A DNA stretch of 64,000 nucleotides from Achromobacter sp. B7 (GCF_003600685.1 NZ_CP032084.1:992001-1056000), one strand, 5' to 3'; counted from the first letter of the stretch, positions 1-9,278 are shown. The notes: generated by a model not told the origin, from the sequence alone. Made by a program: numbers and translations.

Positions 1-1
1 C

Positions 2-436
2 GTCTGCCTGGGCGGCGGCGGCTTGTTGTCGGGATCGGCCCTGTCGGCGTTTGCGCTAAGCCCGCGTTGCCTGGTGTATGGCGTTGAGCCGGAAGCGGGC
101 AATGACGGCCAGCAGTCGCTGCGCAAGGGTGAAATCGTCCGGATTCCCGCGCCCAAGACGCTGGCTGACGGCGCCGCCACCACGCACCTTGGCAATCTGA
201 CGTTCCCGCTGATCCAGAAGTATGTGCGCGATATCGTCACCGTCACGGACGCGCAGTTGGTCACCACCATGAAGTTCTTTGCCGAACGCATGAAGATGGT
301 GGTGGAACCCACGGGCTGCCTGGCTGCCGCGGCGGTCATGCAAAACGTGGTGCCGGTAAGCGGCGCGCGGGTCGGTGTCATCATCAGCGGTGGCAATGTC
401 GACCTTCCGGTCTACTCCCGGCTGCTGGCTTCCTGA
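2..436 (+). CDS. Serine/threonine dehydratase-like PLP enzyme, C-terminal part (5' end outside window)
   Basis: Only the last 144 codons are present; the reading frame is open from base 2. The fragment opens with the glycine-rich loop (CLGGGGLLSG) that binds the phosphate of pyridoxal phosphate in fold-type II enzymes. It ends with an SGGNVD segment, typical of threonine ammonia-lyases, serine racemases and hydroxyaspartate dehydratases. No C-terminal ACT regulatory domain follows, so it looks like the short catabolic type and not the biosynthetic IlvA. The PLP lysine would lie upstream of the window. Substrate (threonine, serine or 3-hydroxyaspartate) cannot be decided from this part. Confidence 0.85.
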   Translation, partial: VCLGGGGLLSGSALSAFALSPRCLVYGVEPEAGNDGQQSLRKGEIVRIPAPKTLADGAATTHLGNLTFPLIQKYVRDIVTVTDAQLVTTMKFFAERMKMVVEPTGCLAAAAVMQNVVPVSGARVGVIISGGNVDLPVYSRLLAS

Positions 437-540
437 CGCGGAAATGGCGGCCCGTCCCCGGGCCGTCGATGCGTGCTTGCGGTTGTTGCCCGTGCAGGGC
501 AGAATCGGGTCTCGATCCTGACTCGAACAGGGGCTGCGGC

Positions 541-1461
541 ATGCGTATCCTTGTCATCGGCGGCACCGGTTTCATCGGCCGTCACCTGATTGCCCGACTT
601 TCCGCCGACCTGCACCAGATCATCGTGCCCACCCGCCTGTTGGCGCGCGGCAGCGAACTGCAAGTCCTTCCGACCACCACGCTGATCCAGACTGACATCC
701 ATGACGATGCCGTGCTGGACCGCCTGGTGCGGGGCTGCGACGCGGTGGTCAATCTTGTCGGCATCTTGCACGGCAACGTCGGCCGGCCTTATGGTTCGGC
801 GTTCGCGCGGGCGCACGTGCATCTGCCGCAACGCATTGCGCGGACGTGCCAACGTCACGGGGTTCGGCGCCTGCTGCACATGAGCGCGCTGGGGGCGGAT
901 TCCCAGGGCGACAGCATGTACCAGCGTTCCAAGGGCGACGGCGAGGCCGCTGTCAAAAGCGAATTCCCATCCGCCAACGATACGGGATGGACGATCTTCC
1001 GGCCCTCGGTCATCTTCGGCCCGGACGACAACTTCACGAATATGTTTGCGTCGCTGGCGCGCTGGCTGCCGGTCTTGCCGCTGGCGGGCGCCAACGCGCG
1101 CATGCAGCCGGTGTATGTGGGCGACGTGGTAGTGGCCATGGCCAACGCGCTGGGCGATTCCCAGACCTGTGGCAAAACCTATGAACTGGGCGGCCCGCAG
1201 GTTTACACGCTGGGTGAAATTGCGCGGCTGTGCGCCGCCTGGAGCGGCCATCCGCGCCCGGTGGTACCGGTGCCGATGGGCGTGGGGCGCATCCAGGCGC
1301 GCCTGTTCGAGTGCATGCCCGGCGAACCCTTGATGTCGCGCGACAATCTGGATTCCCTGCGCCGCGATAACGTCTGCGTGGGTCCGATGGCGCCTGAATT
1401 GCGCGTGGTGCCGACCGGCCTGGAAGCCGTGGCGCCACGCTATCTACAGCGTGCGCCTTAG
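541..1461 (+). CDS. NAD(P)-binding SDR protein, complex I NDUFA9-like family
   Basis: The 306-residue protein starts with a Rossmann motif, [16 protein letters not shown], which fixes the start at the ATG at 541; longer upstream starts would add a non-conserved tail. It reads as an atypical or extended short-chain dehydrogenase of the NDUFA9/YfcH-like group ([10 protein letters not shown], then an [12 protein letters not shown] segment near residue 160). Members bind NAD(P)H; their bacterial role is uncertain and often described as complex I-associated or ubiquinone-linked. The gene converges on ruvA and the two stop regions overlap by four bases. The biochemical role is inferred from family only. 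Confidence 0.8.
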   Translation: MRILVIGGTGFIGRHLIARLSADLHQIIVPTRLLARGSELQVLPTTTLIQTDIHDDAVLDRLVRGCDAVVNLVGILHGNVGRPYGSAFARAHVHLPQRIARTCQRHGVRRLLHMSALGADSQGDSMYQRSKGDGEAAVKSEFPSANDTGWTIFRPSVIFGPDDNFTNMFASLARWLPVLPLAGANARMQPVYVGDVVVAMANALGDSQTCGKTYELGGPQVYTLGEIARLCAAWSGHPRPVVPVPMGVGRIQARLFECMPGEPLMSRDNLDSLRRDNVCVGPMAPELRVVPTGLEAVAPRYLQRAP

Positions 1462-2030
1462 CGCGCCAACGCCTTCAATGCCTGCTTGATGCCGTCGGAC
1501 ACGCCCACGCCTTCGGGCAGGGTCTTGAGCGCCGACAGCGACTCCTTCTCTGAATAACCCAGCGCCAGCAGGGCGTTCAAAATGTCCGACTGGTTATCCG
1601 GCGTGGCGTGCGACGACGCCCCGATATCCGCCCCCAGCTTGCCGCGCATTTCCAACAACAGGCGTTCCGCCGTTTTCTTGCCGATGCCGGGCACGCGCGT
1701 CAGGCGGCCCGATTCCTGCAAGGTAATGGCCTGCGCCAGGTCGGCCACCGACATCCCGGACAACACCGACAGCGCCGTGCGCGCGCCAATGCCGCTGACC
1801 TTGATCAGCTGGCGAAACGCGCTGCGTTCGCCGGCGGTGCCGAAGCCATACAGGATGTGCGCGTCTTCACGCACGGTCAGGTGTGTATAAAGCGTGACGC
1901 GCGCGCCGGTCTCCGGCAGCGAATACAGCGTGCTCATGGACACGTCGATGTCATACCCCACGCCGCCCACGTCCACACAGATGGTGGGAGGCAGCTTTTC
2001 AATCAGGGTTCCGGTAATGCGTCCGATCAT
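1458..2030 (-). CDS. ruvA: Holliday junction branch migration protein RuvA
   Basis: The 190-residue protein starts [12 protein letters not shown] and has the RuvA three-domain layout: an N-terminal OB fold, a central pair of helix-hairpin-helix motifs ([19 protein letters not shown] at about residues 73-91 and [19 protein letters not shown] at about 108-126), and a C-terminal domain III ([12 protein letters not shown]) that contacts RuvB. RuvA tetramers bind four-way junctions and recruit the RuvB motor. It lies 89 bases downstream of ruvC on the same strand. ruvB does not follow directly, because a convergent reductase gene occupies the next position. Confidence 0.97.
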   Translation of the reverse strand: MIGRITGTLIEKLPPTICVDVGGVGYDIDVSMSTLYSLPETGARVTLYTHLTVREDAHILYGFGTAGERSAFRQLIKVSGIGARTALSVLSGMSVADLAQAITLQESGRLTRVPGIGKKTAERLLLEMRGKLGADIGASSHATPDNQSDILNALLALGYSEKESLSALKTLPEGVGVSDGIKQALKALAR

Positions 2031-2119
2031 GGTGATGATGGCCTGGTAGCAATGGCGCGCGCGGAATGCGCGGCGAATGCGGGCATTCTATACGCCCGGG
2101 CAGGCGGTGCGCTGCGGGC

Positions 2120-2668
2120 TCAGCCGATCAGGCGGCCATTGCGCAGGCGCGTCTTGCCGCCCATGCGCAGCGCCGTGCCCAGCCGTTCCAGCTTGTCCTG
2201 CAAGGGGCCGACGTGGGCGTGACAGATGGCGCAGGCCAGCGCGTCGGCGGAGTCGGGCGCGGGCACGCCGTCCAGCGACAGCAGGTGCTGCACCATCATC
2301 TGCACCTGCTCCTTGGCGGCGCGGCCGGTGCCGACCACGGCTTTCTTGATCTGCAAGGCCGTGTATTCATGCACCGCCAGCGAACTGTCGGCCAGCGCGC
2401 ACAACGCGGCGCCACGGGCCTGGCCCAGCAGCAGGGTAGACGCGGGGTTGGTGTTCAGGAAAACGATTTCAAGCGCCGCGACATCGGGTTGCGTGTCGCG
2501 CGCGACCTCGCGCAGATTGTCCAGGATGACTTTCAGGCGCTCGGCCAGCGTCAGCGCCGGCGGGACCACGATGGTCCCGCTGGCGACATAGCGCAGCCGC
2601 GAGCCCTCGGCATCGATCACACCGAAGCCGGTGCGGCGCAAGCCGGGATCGATGCCCAGGACGCGCAT
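2120..2668 (-). CDS. ruvC: Holliday junction resolvase RuvC
   Basis: The 182-residue protein starts [16 protein letters not shown], carrying the first catalytic aspartate (Asp7) of the RNase H-like fold. Later acidic positions (ALEIVFLN near residue 68, and [12 protein letters not shown] near residues 138-149) complete the Mg2+ site. RuvC cleaves Holliday junctions symmetrically in the RuvABC pathway. The ATG overlaps the stop of purH by one base (TGATG on the minus strand), indicating translational coupling within a purH-ruvC-ruvA transcript. Length is close to the usual 170-180 residues. Confidence 0.97.
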   Translation of the reverse strand: MRVLGIDPGLRRTGFGVIDAEGSRLRYVASGTIVVPPALTLAERLKVILDNLREVARDTQPDVAALEIVFLNTNPASTLLLGQARGAALCALADSSLAVHEYTALQIKKAVVGTGRAAKEQVQMMVQHLLSLDGVPAPDSADALACAICHAHVGPLQDKLERLGTALRMGGKTRLRNGRLIG

Positions 2669-4257
2669 CAGTGGCGGAAGTGGCGGGTGCCGGTCAGCAC
2701 CATGGCGATGCCGTGCTCGTCGGCCGCGGCGATGACTTCATCGTCACGCATGCTGCCGCCCGGCTGGATGACGCAGGTTGCGCCCGCCGCCACCACCACG
2801 TCCAGGCCGTCGCGGAACGGGAAGAACGCATCCGACGCTACGGCCGAGCCTTGCAGCGTCAGGCCGGCGTTTTCCGCCTTGATCGACGCAATGCGGGCCG
2901 AGTCGATGCGGCTCATCTGGCCGGCGCCCACGCCCAGCGTCATGCCGCCGCCCACGAACACGATGGCGTTGGACTTGACGTACTTGGCGACCTTCCAGGC
3001 GAAAGCCAGGTCGTTCATTTCCTGTTCGGTGGGCTGACGCTTGCTGACCACCTTGAGCGCATCGCGCGGCACGTTGTAGGCGTCCGGGGTCTGCACCAGC
3101 CAGCCGCCGCCCACGCGCTTGATGTCGAAGGCGTTCTGGCCCACGCCCATCGGCACTTCCAGCACGCGCACGTTCTTCTTGGCGGCCAGGATGGCCAGCG
3201 CGGCGCCGTCGTAGGCGGGCGCCAGCAGCACTTCCATGAACTGGCCGCTGACGGCTTCGGCCGTGGCCGCGTCCACCGGACGGTTAAAGGCGATGATGCC
3301 GCCGAAGGCCGACGTCGGGTCGGTCTTGAAGGCTTGCTGGTAGGCGCCCAGCGTGTCGGCCGCCACGGCCACACCGCACGGGTTGGCGTGCTTGACGATG
3401 ACGCAGGCGGGCACATCGAAGCTGCGCGCGCATTCCCATGCCGCGTCGGCATCGGCGATGTTGTTGTAGGACAGTTCCTTGCCCTGCAATTGGCGGTAGT
3501 TGCCCAGCAGCCCGGCCGGACGCTGCGCGTCGACGTAGAACGCGGCGGTCTGGTGGGGGTTTTCGCCGTAGCGCAGCGCCTGTTCCTGCTTGACCTGCAA
3601 GGTAAGCGTGCCGGGCCATTCGTTACGGGCGGGCACCGCTTCCTGGGCCGGTTCGGCTTCGGTCAGGCTGGTCAGGTAGGCGGCGATGGCGCCGTCGTAG
3701 GCCGCCGTGTGGGCGTAGACCTTCGAGGCCAGCGCCAGGCGCAGGCCGTAGGACGTGCTGCCGCTCTTGTCCATTTCGGCCAGTACGCGGGAATAGTCGA
3801 TCGGGTCGATCACGACCGTCACGCCGCCCGCTTCGGTGCCGTGGTTCTTGGCTGCCGCGCGCAGCATCGCCGGGCCGCCGATGTCGATGTTCTCGACGGC
3901 GTCCGCGAACGTGCAATCGGGCTTGGCCACGGTTTCACGGAACGGATACAGGTTCACCACCAGCATGTCGATGCGGTCGATGCCCGCCGCCTTGATGGTG
4001 TCCATGTGCTCGGCGCTGTCGCGACGGGCCAGCAGGCCGCCATGAATCTTGGGGTGCAGCGTCTTGACGCGGCCATCCAGGATTTCCGGCGACCCCGTGT
4101 GGGCGGCCACTTCGGTGACGGTCAGGCCGGAGTCGGCCAGCAGCTTGGCGGTGCCGCCAGTCGACAGCAGGCGTACGCCACGCGCGGCCAGGGCGCGGGC
4201 AAATTCAACGATGCCGGTCTTGTCGGACACCGAAAGCAGGGCGGTTTCGATTTTCAT
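2668..4257 (-). CDS. purH: Bifunctional AICAR transformylase / IMP cyclohydrolase PurH
   Basis: The protein has 529 residues from the ATG at 4257 ([19 protein letters not shown]), the standard PurH start; the open frame extends further upstream but that part is not conserved. The N-terminal MGS-like domain (about residues 1-150) is the IMP cyclohydrolase. The C-terminal two thirds is the formyltransferase, with the conserved VKHANPCG segment. Together they carry out the last two steps of IMP synthesis, using 10-formyl-THF. It sits between fis and ruvC on the same strand, the gene order common in Burkholderiales. Confidence 0.97.
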   Translation of the reverse strand: MKIETALLSVSDKTGIVEFARALAARGVRLLSTGGTAKLLADSGLTVTEVAAHTGSPEILDGRVKTLHPKIHGGLLARRDSAEHMDTIKAAGIDRIDMLVVNLYPFRETVAKPDCTFADAVENIDIGGPAMLRAAAKNHGTEAGGVTVVIDPIDYSRVLAEMDKSGSTSYGLRLALASKVYAHTAAYDGAIAAYLTSLTEAEPAQEAVPARNEWPGTLTLQVKQEQALRYGENPHQTAAFYVDAQRPAGLLGNYRQLQGKELSYNNIADADAAWECARSFDVPACVIVKHANPCGVAVAADTLGAYQQAFKTDPTSAFGGIIAFNRPVDAATAEAVSGQFMEVLLAPAYDGAALAILAAKKNVRVLEVPMGVGQNAFDIKRVGGGWLVQTPDAYNVPRDALKVVSKRQPTEQEMNDLAFAWKVAKYVKSNAIVFVGGGMTLGVGAGQMSRIDSARIASIKAENAGLTLQGSAVASDAFFPFRDGLDVVVAAGATCVIQPGGSMRDDEVIAAADEHGIAMVLTGTRHFRH

Positions 4258-4321
4258 GGTGGGGGACGGGAGTCGGGCGGTGGGCCTTTCTCGTTCAGGT
4301 CGGGATGGGAATCTGCGAAGG

Positions 4322-4352
4322 AAAGGACGGTGCCCGCTGGGGGGGCCGTCCT
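4322..4352 (-). terminator. Putative intrinsic terminator or attenuator after fis
   Basis: Perfect 8-bp arms (AAGGACGG and CCGTCCTT) enclose a G/C-rich loop, 11 bases past the fis stop. On the minus strand the hairpin is followed by TCCTTCG, a poor U-tract, so termination may be partial. It could reduce read-through from dusB-fis into purH. Confidence 0.4.
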
Positions 4353-4363
4353 TCTTGAAAAAG

Positions 4364-4603
4364 CTATACCTGGATATTGTGCGCCAGCAACTTCTTGCGC
4401 AGGGTGTTGCGGGTGATGCCCAGCATTTCGGATGCGCGCGACTGGTTGCCGCCCGACCGCTCCAGCGCCACTTCAAGCACCGGGCGTTCCACGCAGCGCA
4501 TCACCATGTCCCACATATCGTGGGGCTCGGATTCACCCAAGTCTTCGAAATAGCGCTCCAGGCTGGCGCGCACGCATTCTTCCAGGACATCTTTCTTGCT
4601 CAT
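4364..4603 (-). CDS. fis: Fis-family nucleoid-associated DNA-binding protein
   Basis: The protein is 79 residues, shorter than the 98-residue E. coli Fis, as is usual in betaproteobacteria. The C-terminal half holds the Fis helix-turn-helix ([20 protein letters not shown] at about residues 51-70). The N-terminal helices ([15 protein letters not shown]) form the dimerisation core. It lies 36 bases downstream of dusB, the classic dusB-fis operon arrangement. Fis bends DNA and acts as a growth-phase global regulator of rRNA/tRNA promoters, recombination and supercoiling. Confidence 0.95.
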   Translation of the reverse strand: MSKKDVLEECVRASLERYFEDLGESEPHDMWDMVMRCVERPVLEVALERSGGNQSRASEMLGITRNTLRKKLLAHNIQV

Positions 4604-4639
4604 TTGAGTACAGATATTTTTATGTTGGTGTTGAGGCGG

Positions 4640-5665
4640 TTATGCCGCCAGCAGGGCTTCTGCGACCGGCGCCGGATGGGGCTCTCCGTCGCGCGAGAGG
4701 GTATCGAACCAATCCGACACCGCCCGCCACTGGTCGCGGGTATTGTCGATCAGGTTCATGTGGGCGCAGAACGAATCCGCCCCCGGCAGGCCGTCCAGAT
4801 ACCAGCCAATATGCTTGCGCGCCGTGCGTACGCCGGTGTGCTCGCCATAAAACCGGTAATGGTCGTCGAGATGTTCAAGCAACAGCTCGCGCATTTCCCC
4901 ATAGGAGGGAGGGGCCAGTGACTCGCCCGTGCGCAAATAGTGATCGATTTCGCGGAAGATCCAGGGACGGCCTTGTGCCGCCCGGCCAATCATGACCGCG
5001 TCGGCGCCAGTGTAATCCAGGACGTGCTTGGCTTTTTCAGGCGAGTCGATATCCCCGTTTGCGATCACGGGGATGGTCAGCTCGGCCTTGACGGCGCGGA
5101 TAGTGTCATATTCCGCCTCGCCCGTATAGAGGTCGGCGCGGGTGCGGCCGTGTAGCGTCAGCGCCGCGATGCCGGCATTTTCGGCCAGCTTGGCCACCCG
5201 CAGCGCGTTGCGGCTGTCGCGGTCCCAGCCGGTGCGGGTCTTCAGCGTGACCGGCACGCCCAGCGGCGCGCAGGCCGAGACCACGGCGTCCAGGATGCGG
5301 ACGATCAGGTCTTCGTGGCGCAGCAGCGCGGACCCGGACGCCACGTTGCACACCTTCTTGACCGGGCAGCCCATGTTGATGTCGATAATGCGCGCGCCCT
5401 TGCCGGCGTTGAAGACGGCGGCCTCGGCCATCATGGCCGGGTCGGCGCCCGCGATCTGGACCGAAATAGGGGCGATCTCGCCATCATGATTCAGCCGCCG
5501 GGACGTCTTGACGCTATCCCATAGCTTGGGGTTGCTGGCGGCCATCTCGGACACGGCGTAGCCCGCCCCCAACTTCTTGCAAAGTTGTCGGAACGGACGG
5601 TCCGTCACGCCCGCCATGGGCGCGACAAGAACGTTGTTGGGAAGGGTCCATTGGCCTATGCGCAT
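4640..5665 (-). CDS. dusB: tRNA-dihydrouridine synthase DusB
   Basis: The FMN-dependent TIM-barrel enzyme of 341 residues is taken from the ATG at 5665 (MRIGQWTLPNNVLVAPMAGV), which matches the family start; a GTG two codons upstream is possible. The NMGCPVKKV segment near residues 97-105 carries the catalytic cysteine. LHGRTRADLYTGEAEYDTI and NGDIDSPEKA are conserved barrel segments contacting FMN and RNA. DusB reduces uridine to dihydrouridine in the tRNA D-loop using NADPH. It is the first gene of the dusB-fis unit, so it probably shares the fis promoter. Confidence 0.96.
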   Translation of the reverse strand: MRIGQWTLPNNVLVAPMAGVTDRPFRQLCKKLGAGYAVSEMAASNPKLWDSVKTSRRLNHDGEIAPISVQIAGADPAMMAEAAVFNAGKGARIIDINMGCPVKKVCNVASGSALLRHEDLIVRILDAVVSACAPLGVPVTLKTRTGWDRDSRNALRVAKLAENAGIAALTLHGRTRADLYTGEAEYDTIRAVKAELTIPVIANGDIDSPEKAKHVLDYTGADAVMIGRAAQGRPWIFREIDHYLRTGESLAPPSYGEMRELLLEHLDDHYRFYGEHTGVRTARKHIGWYLDGLPGADSFCAHMNLIDNTRDQWRAVSDWFDTLSRDGEPHPAPVAEALLAA

Positions 5666-5737
5666 GGTCACATTTTAACCGGCTCGAATCGGACCCCTGT
5701 TTTCAGAGGCCGACAGCTTGGTAACAAGCGGCGCGGT

Positions 5738-6976
5738 TCAGGCGCGAAAGCCCTGCAACAAGTGCTGGGCCAGGGGGGCGCGCAGGGGCGAAGCAAGGTC
5801 CATGCCCAGCAAGGCCAGTCCACAGGCGTGCTCGACGGGCGCCAGCCCCGTGGCGAACACGCGCGGCATCAAATCGGTCAGGCCGGCGGTGATGAAACGG
5901 TCGACCTGCCGCGCCTGTGCGAATTCCGTCAGGCGCGCGGTGGGACTGGATTGCGGCTGCGCCAGCCAGCCGGCCAGCGTCTGGGCCAGGCGGGCGGCGT
6001 CGCGCAGGCCCAGGTTCAGGCCCTGGCCGGCCACGGGGTGCAGCGTCTGCGCGGCGTTGCCGATGGCCACCACGCGCCCTTGCACCTGGGCGCGCCGGGC
6101 GGCCAGCGCCAGCGGGAAGACGTGGCGCGGGGACTGGCTCGACAGCCGGCCCAGGCGATCGCCAAAAGCTTGCGTCAGCGCTGCCGAGAACGCGGCGTTG
6201 TCCATCGCGGCCAGTTCGTTGGCGCGTTCGGGGGCGCTGCACCAGACCACCGAGTACGCATCGGGCGTTTGCGGATGGGGCAACAGGGCCAGCGGCCCTT
6301 CTGCGGTAAAGCGTTCCCAGGCCCAACCCCGGCGCGGCAGCGTGGCGTGGGCCGTGGTCAGCACGGCATGCTGGCCGTAATCGCGGCGCAGGTCCGTGGC
6401 GCCGGCACCGTCGGACTGCACGGCCACCTGGCACAGCAGGGTGTTGTCGCCCTGCGCGATGCGCACGCCGTGGGCGTCCTGGCGTTCGACCTGCGCGGCG
6501 GGGCCGGACAGCACGGTGACGCCGCAGGCGGCCACGCGTTCGTCCAGCTTGGCGTGCAAGCCGGCATAGGCCACCACGCTGCCCAGCTGCGGCACGTTGA
6601 AATCGGTGTTCTGAATGACCGTGCGACCCAGCCGGCCGCGCTGCGACACATGGATATTGCGTATGTCGGCCGAGCGATCCGGCCACGCCAGCAACGACTC
6701 CAGCAACACGCGGCTGCCGTGGTTCATGGCAAGCACGCGCGGATCGGCGGCGGGAATGGTGGCGGCGGGGATGGTAGCGGCGGGGATGGTATCTGCGGGC
6801 GACCCCGCGGCGGGCGCCCCCGCAGTGCTCGGCGCGGCGGGGGCCGCTGCCGGAACGCTGCCCGCCAGCAGGGCGATGCGCGACGGGTCCGGCGCGACGC
6901 GCGCCAGCATCAGGGCCAGTACGCGGCCCACGGGGCCGGCACCAAGAATCGCGATATCGAAGGCGGATGCAGTCAT
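5738..6976 (-). CDS. UbiH/UbiF/VisC-family FAD-dependent hydroxylase (ubiquinone biosynthesis)
   Basis: The 412-residue flavoprotein monooxygenase has an N-terminal FAD Rossmann motif (DIAILGAGPVGRVLALMLA at residues 7-25) and the second FAD motif GNAAQTLHPVAGQGLNLGLR near residues 293-312, diagnostic of the UbiH/Coq6 family. These enzymes hydroxylate the ubiquinone ring using O2 and NAD(P)H at the inner face of the membrane. Which ring carbon is targeted cannot be told from sequence. Near residues 60-78 an Ala/Pro-rich insert is encoded by three 15-bp tandem units, placed between the first FAD strand region and the conserved DPRVLAMNHGS. Confidence 0.9.
   Translation of the reverse strand: MTASAFDIAILGAGPVGRVLALMLARVAPDPSRIALLAGSVPAAAPAAPSTAGAPAAGSPADTIPAATIPAATIPAADPRVLAMNHGSRVLLESLLAWPDRSADIRNIHVSQRGRLGRTVIQNTDFNVPQLGSVVAYAGLHAKLDERVAACGVTVLSGPAAQVERQDAHGVRIAQGDNTLLCQVAVQSDGAGATDLRRDYGQHAVLTTAHATLPRRGWAWERFTAEGPLALLPHPQTPDAYSVVWCSAPERANELAAMDNAAFSAALTQAFGDRLGRLSSQSPRHVFPLALAARRAQVQGRVVAIGNAAQTLHPVAGQGLNLGLRDAARLAQTLAGWLAQPQSSPTARLTEFAQARQVDRFITAGLTDLMPRVFATGLAPVEHACGLALLGMDLASPLRAPLAQHLLQGFRA
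6746..6790. repeat. Three 15-bp tandem units inside the UbiH-family gene
   Basis: Three consecutive units (GGCGGCGGGAATGGT, GGCGGCGGGGATGGT, AGCGGCGGGGATGGT) differ at one or two bases; a decayed fourth unit follows. Because 15 is a multiple of three, each unit adds five residues (ATIPA-type) and unit number could vary without a frameshift. Confidence 0.85.
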
Positions 6977-7054
6977 GCCGGGATTTTAACCGTCCACTAC
7001 AATCCGGCACAGCCAGCGCGGCGGGCCGCGCGTAACCCTTCCCGGTTGATCGAC

Positions 7055-7543
7055 ATGACGCAGGTTCAGGCTTCTTCTTCGGTGTCCGCTGCATCGGTTA
7101 GTGCCACTGCATCCGCCACCGCCCGCCGCCCGCGCGGCAAGGTCGCCGTGGGGCTGCTGGCCTGCCTGTTCGGCTCGTTTGGCGCGCATTGGTGGTACCT
7201 GGGCCGCCGCTACGCCTGGGCGGTAACGCTGCTGGCCATCGTCAGCCTGTTCTGCGCGTTTCGCTTCTACCCCGTCTGGTACGACAACCCGGCCTTCTTC
7301 CTGTTGTTCATCCCGATGATCGACGGCTTCATTGAAAGCGCCGTGTTCTCGCTGATGTCCGACGAGAAATTTGACCGGCGCTACAACCCCGACCTGGGGC
7401 GGCCCACATCCACGGGCTGGGGCCCGGTGCTGGTGGCGCTGCTGGCCTGCCTGGTGGGTTCGGTGGTGTCGATGTTCGCCATCGCGATGGTGGTGGTCTA
7501 CGTCTGGGTCGCCATGGGCTGGCTGGACGGGCTGGTGCTGTAG
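7055..7543 (+). CDS. TM2 domain-like membrane protein
   Basis: The protein has 162 residues from the ATG at 7055 (MTQVQASSSVSAAS). A Ser/Ala-rich N-terminus of about 27 residues precedes KVAVGLLACLFGSFGAHWWYLGR, which resembles a TM2 segment (G-x-G/A-x-H-x-FYLG). Further hydrophobic helices follow at about residues 52-67, 73-90 and 120-148. The function of bacterial TM2 proteins is unknown. It is divergent from the UbiH-family gene (78-bp gap) and convergent with pepP. Confidence 0.75.
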   Translation: MTQVQASSSVSAASVSATASATARRPRGKVAVGLLACLFGSFGAHWWYLGRRYAWAVTLLAIVSLFCAFRFYPVWYDNPAFFLLFIPMIDGFIESAVFSLMSDEKFDRRYNPDLGRPTSTGWGPVLVALLACLVGSVVSMFAIAMVVVYVWVAMGWLDGLVL

Positions 7544-7616
7544 CGCGGGATGCTGTCCGCCGCGGCGCTCATTGCTGCCCACGGCCTGCTGCGCTTTCCG
7601 CCCCCGCCCGGCGGCC

Positions 7617-8963
7617 CTATTCGCGCATCAACGCTTCGATTTCGGATGCCTGCACCGGCACCCCGCGCGTGATCAATTCGCAGCCTTCATCGGTAACCAG
7701 CGCATCGTCCTCGGTGCGGATGCCGATGTTCCAGTAGCTTTCCGGCACATCGTCCGAGGGGCGCACGTAGATGCCGGGTTCGATCGTCAGCATCATGCCC
7801 CGTTCCAGCGTGCGCCACGGCCGGTCGCCGGAGGGCTGGGCGGGGCCGGGTTGCCGATAATCGCCCACGTCGTGCACGTCCAGCCCCAGCCAATGGCCGG
7901 TGCGGTGCATGTAAAAGCGGCTGTAGTCGCCCGATTCCAGCACGCCGTCCAGGGACCCCTTCAGTAGCTTCAAGTCGATCATGCCCTGTGCCAGCACGCG
8001 CAACGCGGCGTCGTGGCCGTCGTTGAAGGTGCGCCCGGGCGCGGTGGCCGCCGCCGCGGCTTCTTGCGCGGCCACGGTCAGGTCGTACAGCGCGCGCTGC
8101 GGGCCGCTGTAGCGCCCGTTGACGGGAAAGGTCCGAGTGATGTCGCTGGCGTAGCTGTCGACTTCGCAGCCCGCGTCGATCAGCACCAGGTCGCCGTCGC
8201 GCAGCACGGCTTCGCCTGCCGGGTAATGCAGCACGCAGGCGTTGGCGCCCGCCGCGACGATGCTGTTGTAGGCCACGGCCTGGGCGCCGTGGCGGCGAAA
8301 TTCATAGAGCAGTTCCGCTTCCAGTTCGTATTCGTGCATGCCGGGGCGGGCCACGCGCATGGCGCGGGCGTGCGCGCCGGCCGATATTTTGGCGGCGCGC
8401 CGCATGCTGGCGATTTCAGAGGCGTCCTTGATCAGCCGCATTTCCGCCAGCAACGGTCGAATGTCTTGTTGCCGACTGGGCGGCGCATGCCCGGCGCGCC
8501 CCGCATTCCGCGCGGCGGACAGCCAGCGATGCAGGCGGCCGTCGCGATGCTTGTCGCCGGCCAGGGGCGCATACAGCGTGGGGTGGTCCAGCATCAGCTT
8601 TGGTATCAGTTCGTCCAGCGCATCGATCGGGTGGGCGTCGTCAAAGCCGAAGTAATCGGCGGCCGCTTCGGGGCCGAACCGCTTGCCTTCCCATATTTCA
8701 TGTTCGACATGGCGCGGCCGGCAAAACAACAGCGCGCGATCCGTGGCGCCCGCGATCAGTACCAGCCAGGCTGCCGGCTCGGTGAAACCGGTCAGGTAGA
8801 AAAAGTCGCTGTCGTGGCGGTAAGGGAACTCGGCGTCGCGGTTGCGGATCGCCTCGGGGGCGGTCGGCAAGATGGCGATGCCGCCGCCGTCGGCGCGCAT
8901 CCGTTCCATCAAGCGTTGGCGGCGGGCGGCAAAGGGAGCGATGTCGGCGGGAGGCAGGCTCAT
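7617..8963 (-). CDS. pepP: Xaa-Pro aminopeptidase P (M24B)
   Basis: The 448-residue protein has an N-terminal creatinase-like domain (about residues 1-170, FAARRQRLMERM at the start) and a C-terminal pita-bread catalytic domain. The dinuclear metal ligands can be picked out: LIDAGCEVDSYASDITRTF (two Asp), HRTGHWLGLDVHD (His), LTIEPGIYV (Glu) and GIRTEDDALVT (Glu). It releases an N-terminal residue preceding proline. In many proteobacteria pepP sits beside ubiH-type genes; here a TM2 gene on the other strand lies between them. Confidence 0.95.
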   Translation of the reverse strand: MSLPPADIAPFAARRQRLMERMRADGGGIAILPTAPEAIRNRDAEFPYRHDSDFFYLTGFTEPAAWLVLIAGATDRALLFCRPRHVEHEIWEGKRFGPEAAADYFGFDDAHPIDALDELIPKLMLDHPTLYAPLAGDKHRDGRLHRWLSAARNAGRAGHAPPSRQQDIRPLLAEMRLIKDASEIASMRRAAKISAGAHARAMRVARPGMHEYELEAELLYEFRRHGAQAVAYNSIVAAGANACVLHYPAGEAVLRDGDLVLIDAGCEVDSYASDITRTFPVNGRYSGPQRALYDLTVAAQEAAAAATAPGRTFNDGHDAALRVLAQGMIDLKLLKGSLDGVLESGDYSRFYMHRTGHWLGLDVHDVGDYRQPGPAQPSGDRPWRTLERGMMLTIEPGIYVRPSDDVPESYWNIGIRTEDDALVTDEGCELITRGVPVQASEIEALMRE

Positions 8964-9070
8964 GGCGGGCAGGGGCGCTAGCCCCGCGAAAGGTGAGGGA
9001 TGCGGCTTACTTTACCCCGCTATCGCGCGCGCGCAACAGCAGAAACCCAACCGGCGCGGTCCAGGCGAAT

Positions 9071-9103
9071 TTGACTGGACGGCGCGATTTGCGCTGCTAC
9101 AAT
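9071..9103 (+). promoter_or_regulatory. Probable sigma-70 promoter for the riboswitch transcript
   Basis: A clear -10 hexamer, TACAAT, lies at 9098-9103. The -35 is less certain: TGGACG at 9076-9081 gives a 16-bp spacer, while a better TTGACT at 9071-9076 would give 21 bp. The predicted transcript start, near 9110, falls just before the riboswitch aptamer. Confidence 0.55.
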
Positions 9104-9109
9104 CGCGGC

Positions 9110-9278
9110 TCTGTCATTGGGGAGTAGCCATCCTTTGCCCCCAAAGGAGTTAGCGTCAACAGACTTGGTGGTTCAGTGCCGCGTAGCGGTTGCTAGAACT
9201 CCATGGCGCTAACGGTTTCCATGCAAGCGGCCCGCCCGCCGCATGGATCAGCCAGGCGAGACCTTTGGCCGCGTAGCG
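9110..9278 (+). promoter_or_regulatory. yybP-ykoY (Mn2+-sensing) riboswitch
   Basis: Three hallmarks of the yybP-ykoY aptamer are present in the right order: TTGGGGAGTAGCC (9117-9129), GCGTCAACAGACTTGG (about 9153-9168) and GCGAGACCTTTGGCC (9256-9270). A variable hairpin arm lies between them. In characterised examples the two conserved loops dock and bind Mn2+, turning on downstream exporters. Here the aptamer lies about 65 bases before the start codon of a CaCA-family exchanger on the same strand. That start codon lacks a strong Shine-Dalgarno sequence, so control could be translational. The motif match is observed; the ligand is inferred from the family. Confidence 0.9.

Noticed and set aside
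436..540. Hairpin CGGCCC/GGGCCG after the first gene as a terminator
   Set aside because: There is no T-run after the stem, so an intrinsic terminator is not supported.
4258..4476. N-terminal extension of PurH
   Set aside because: The extra 73 residues overlap the fis 3' end and are not PurH-like; the family start is at 4257.
5585..7054. Long upstream extension of the TM2 gene overlapping the UbiH-family gene
   Set aside because: The extension is antisense to conserved UbiH codons; the TM2 protein has a good ATG at 7055.
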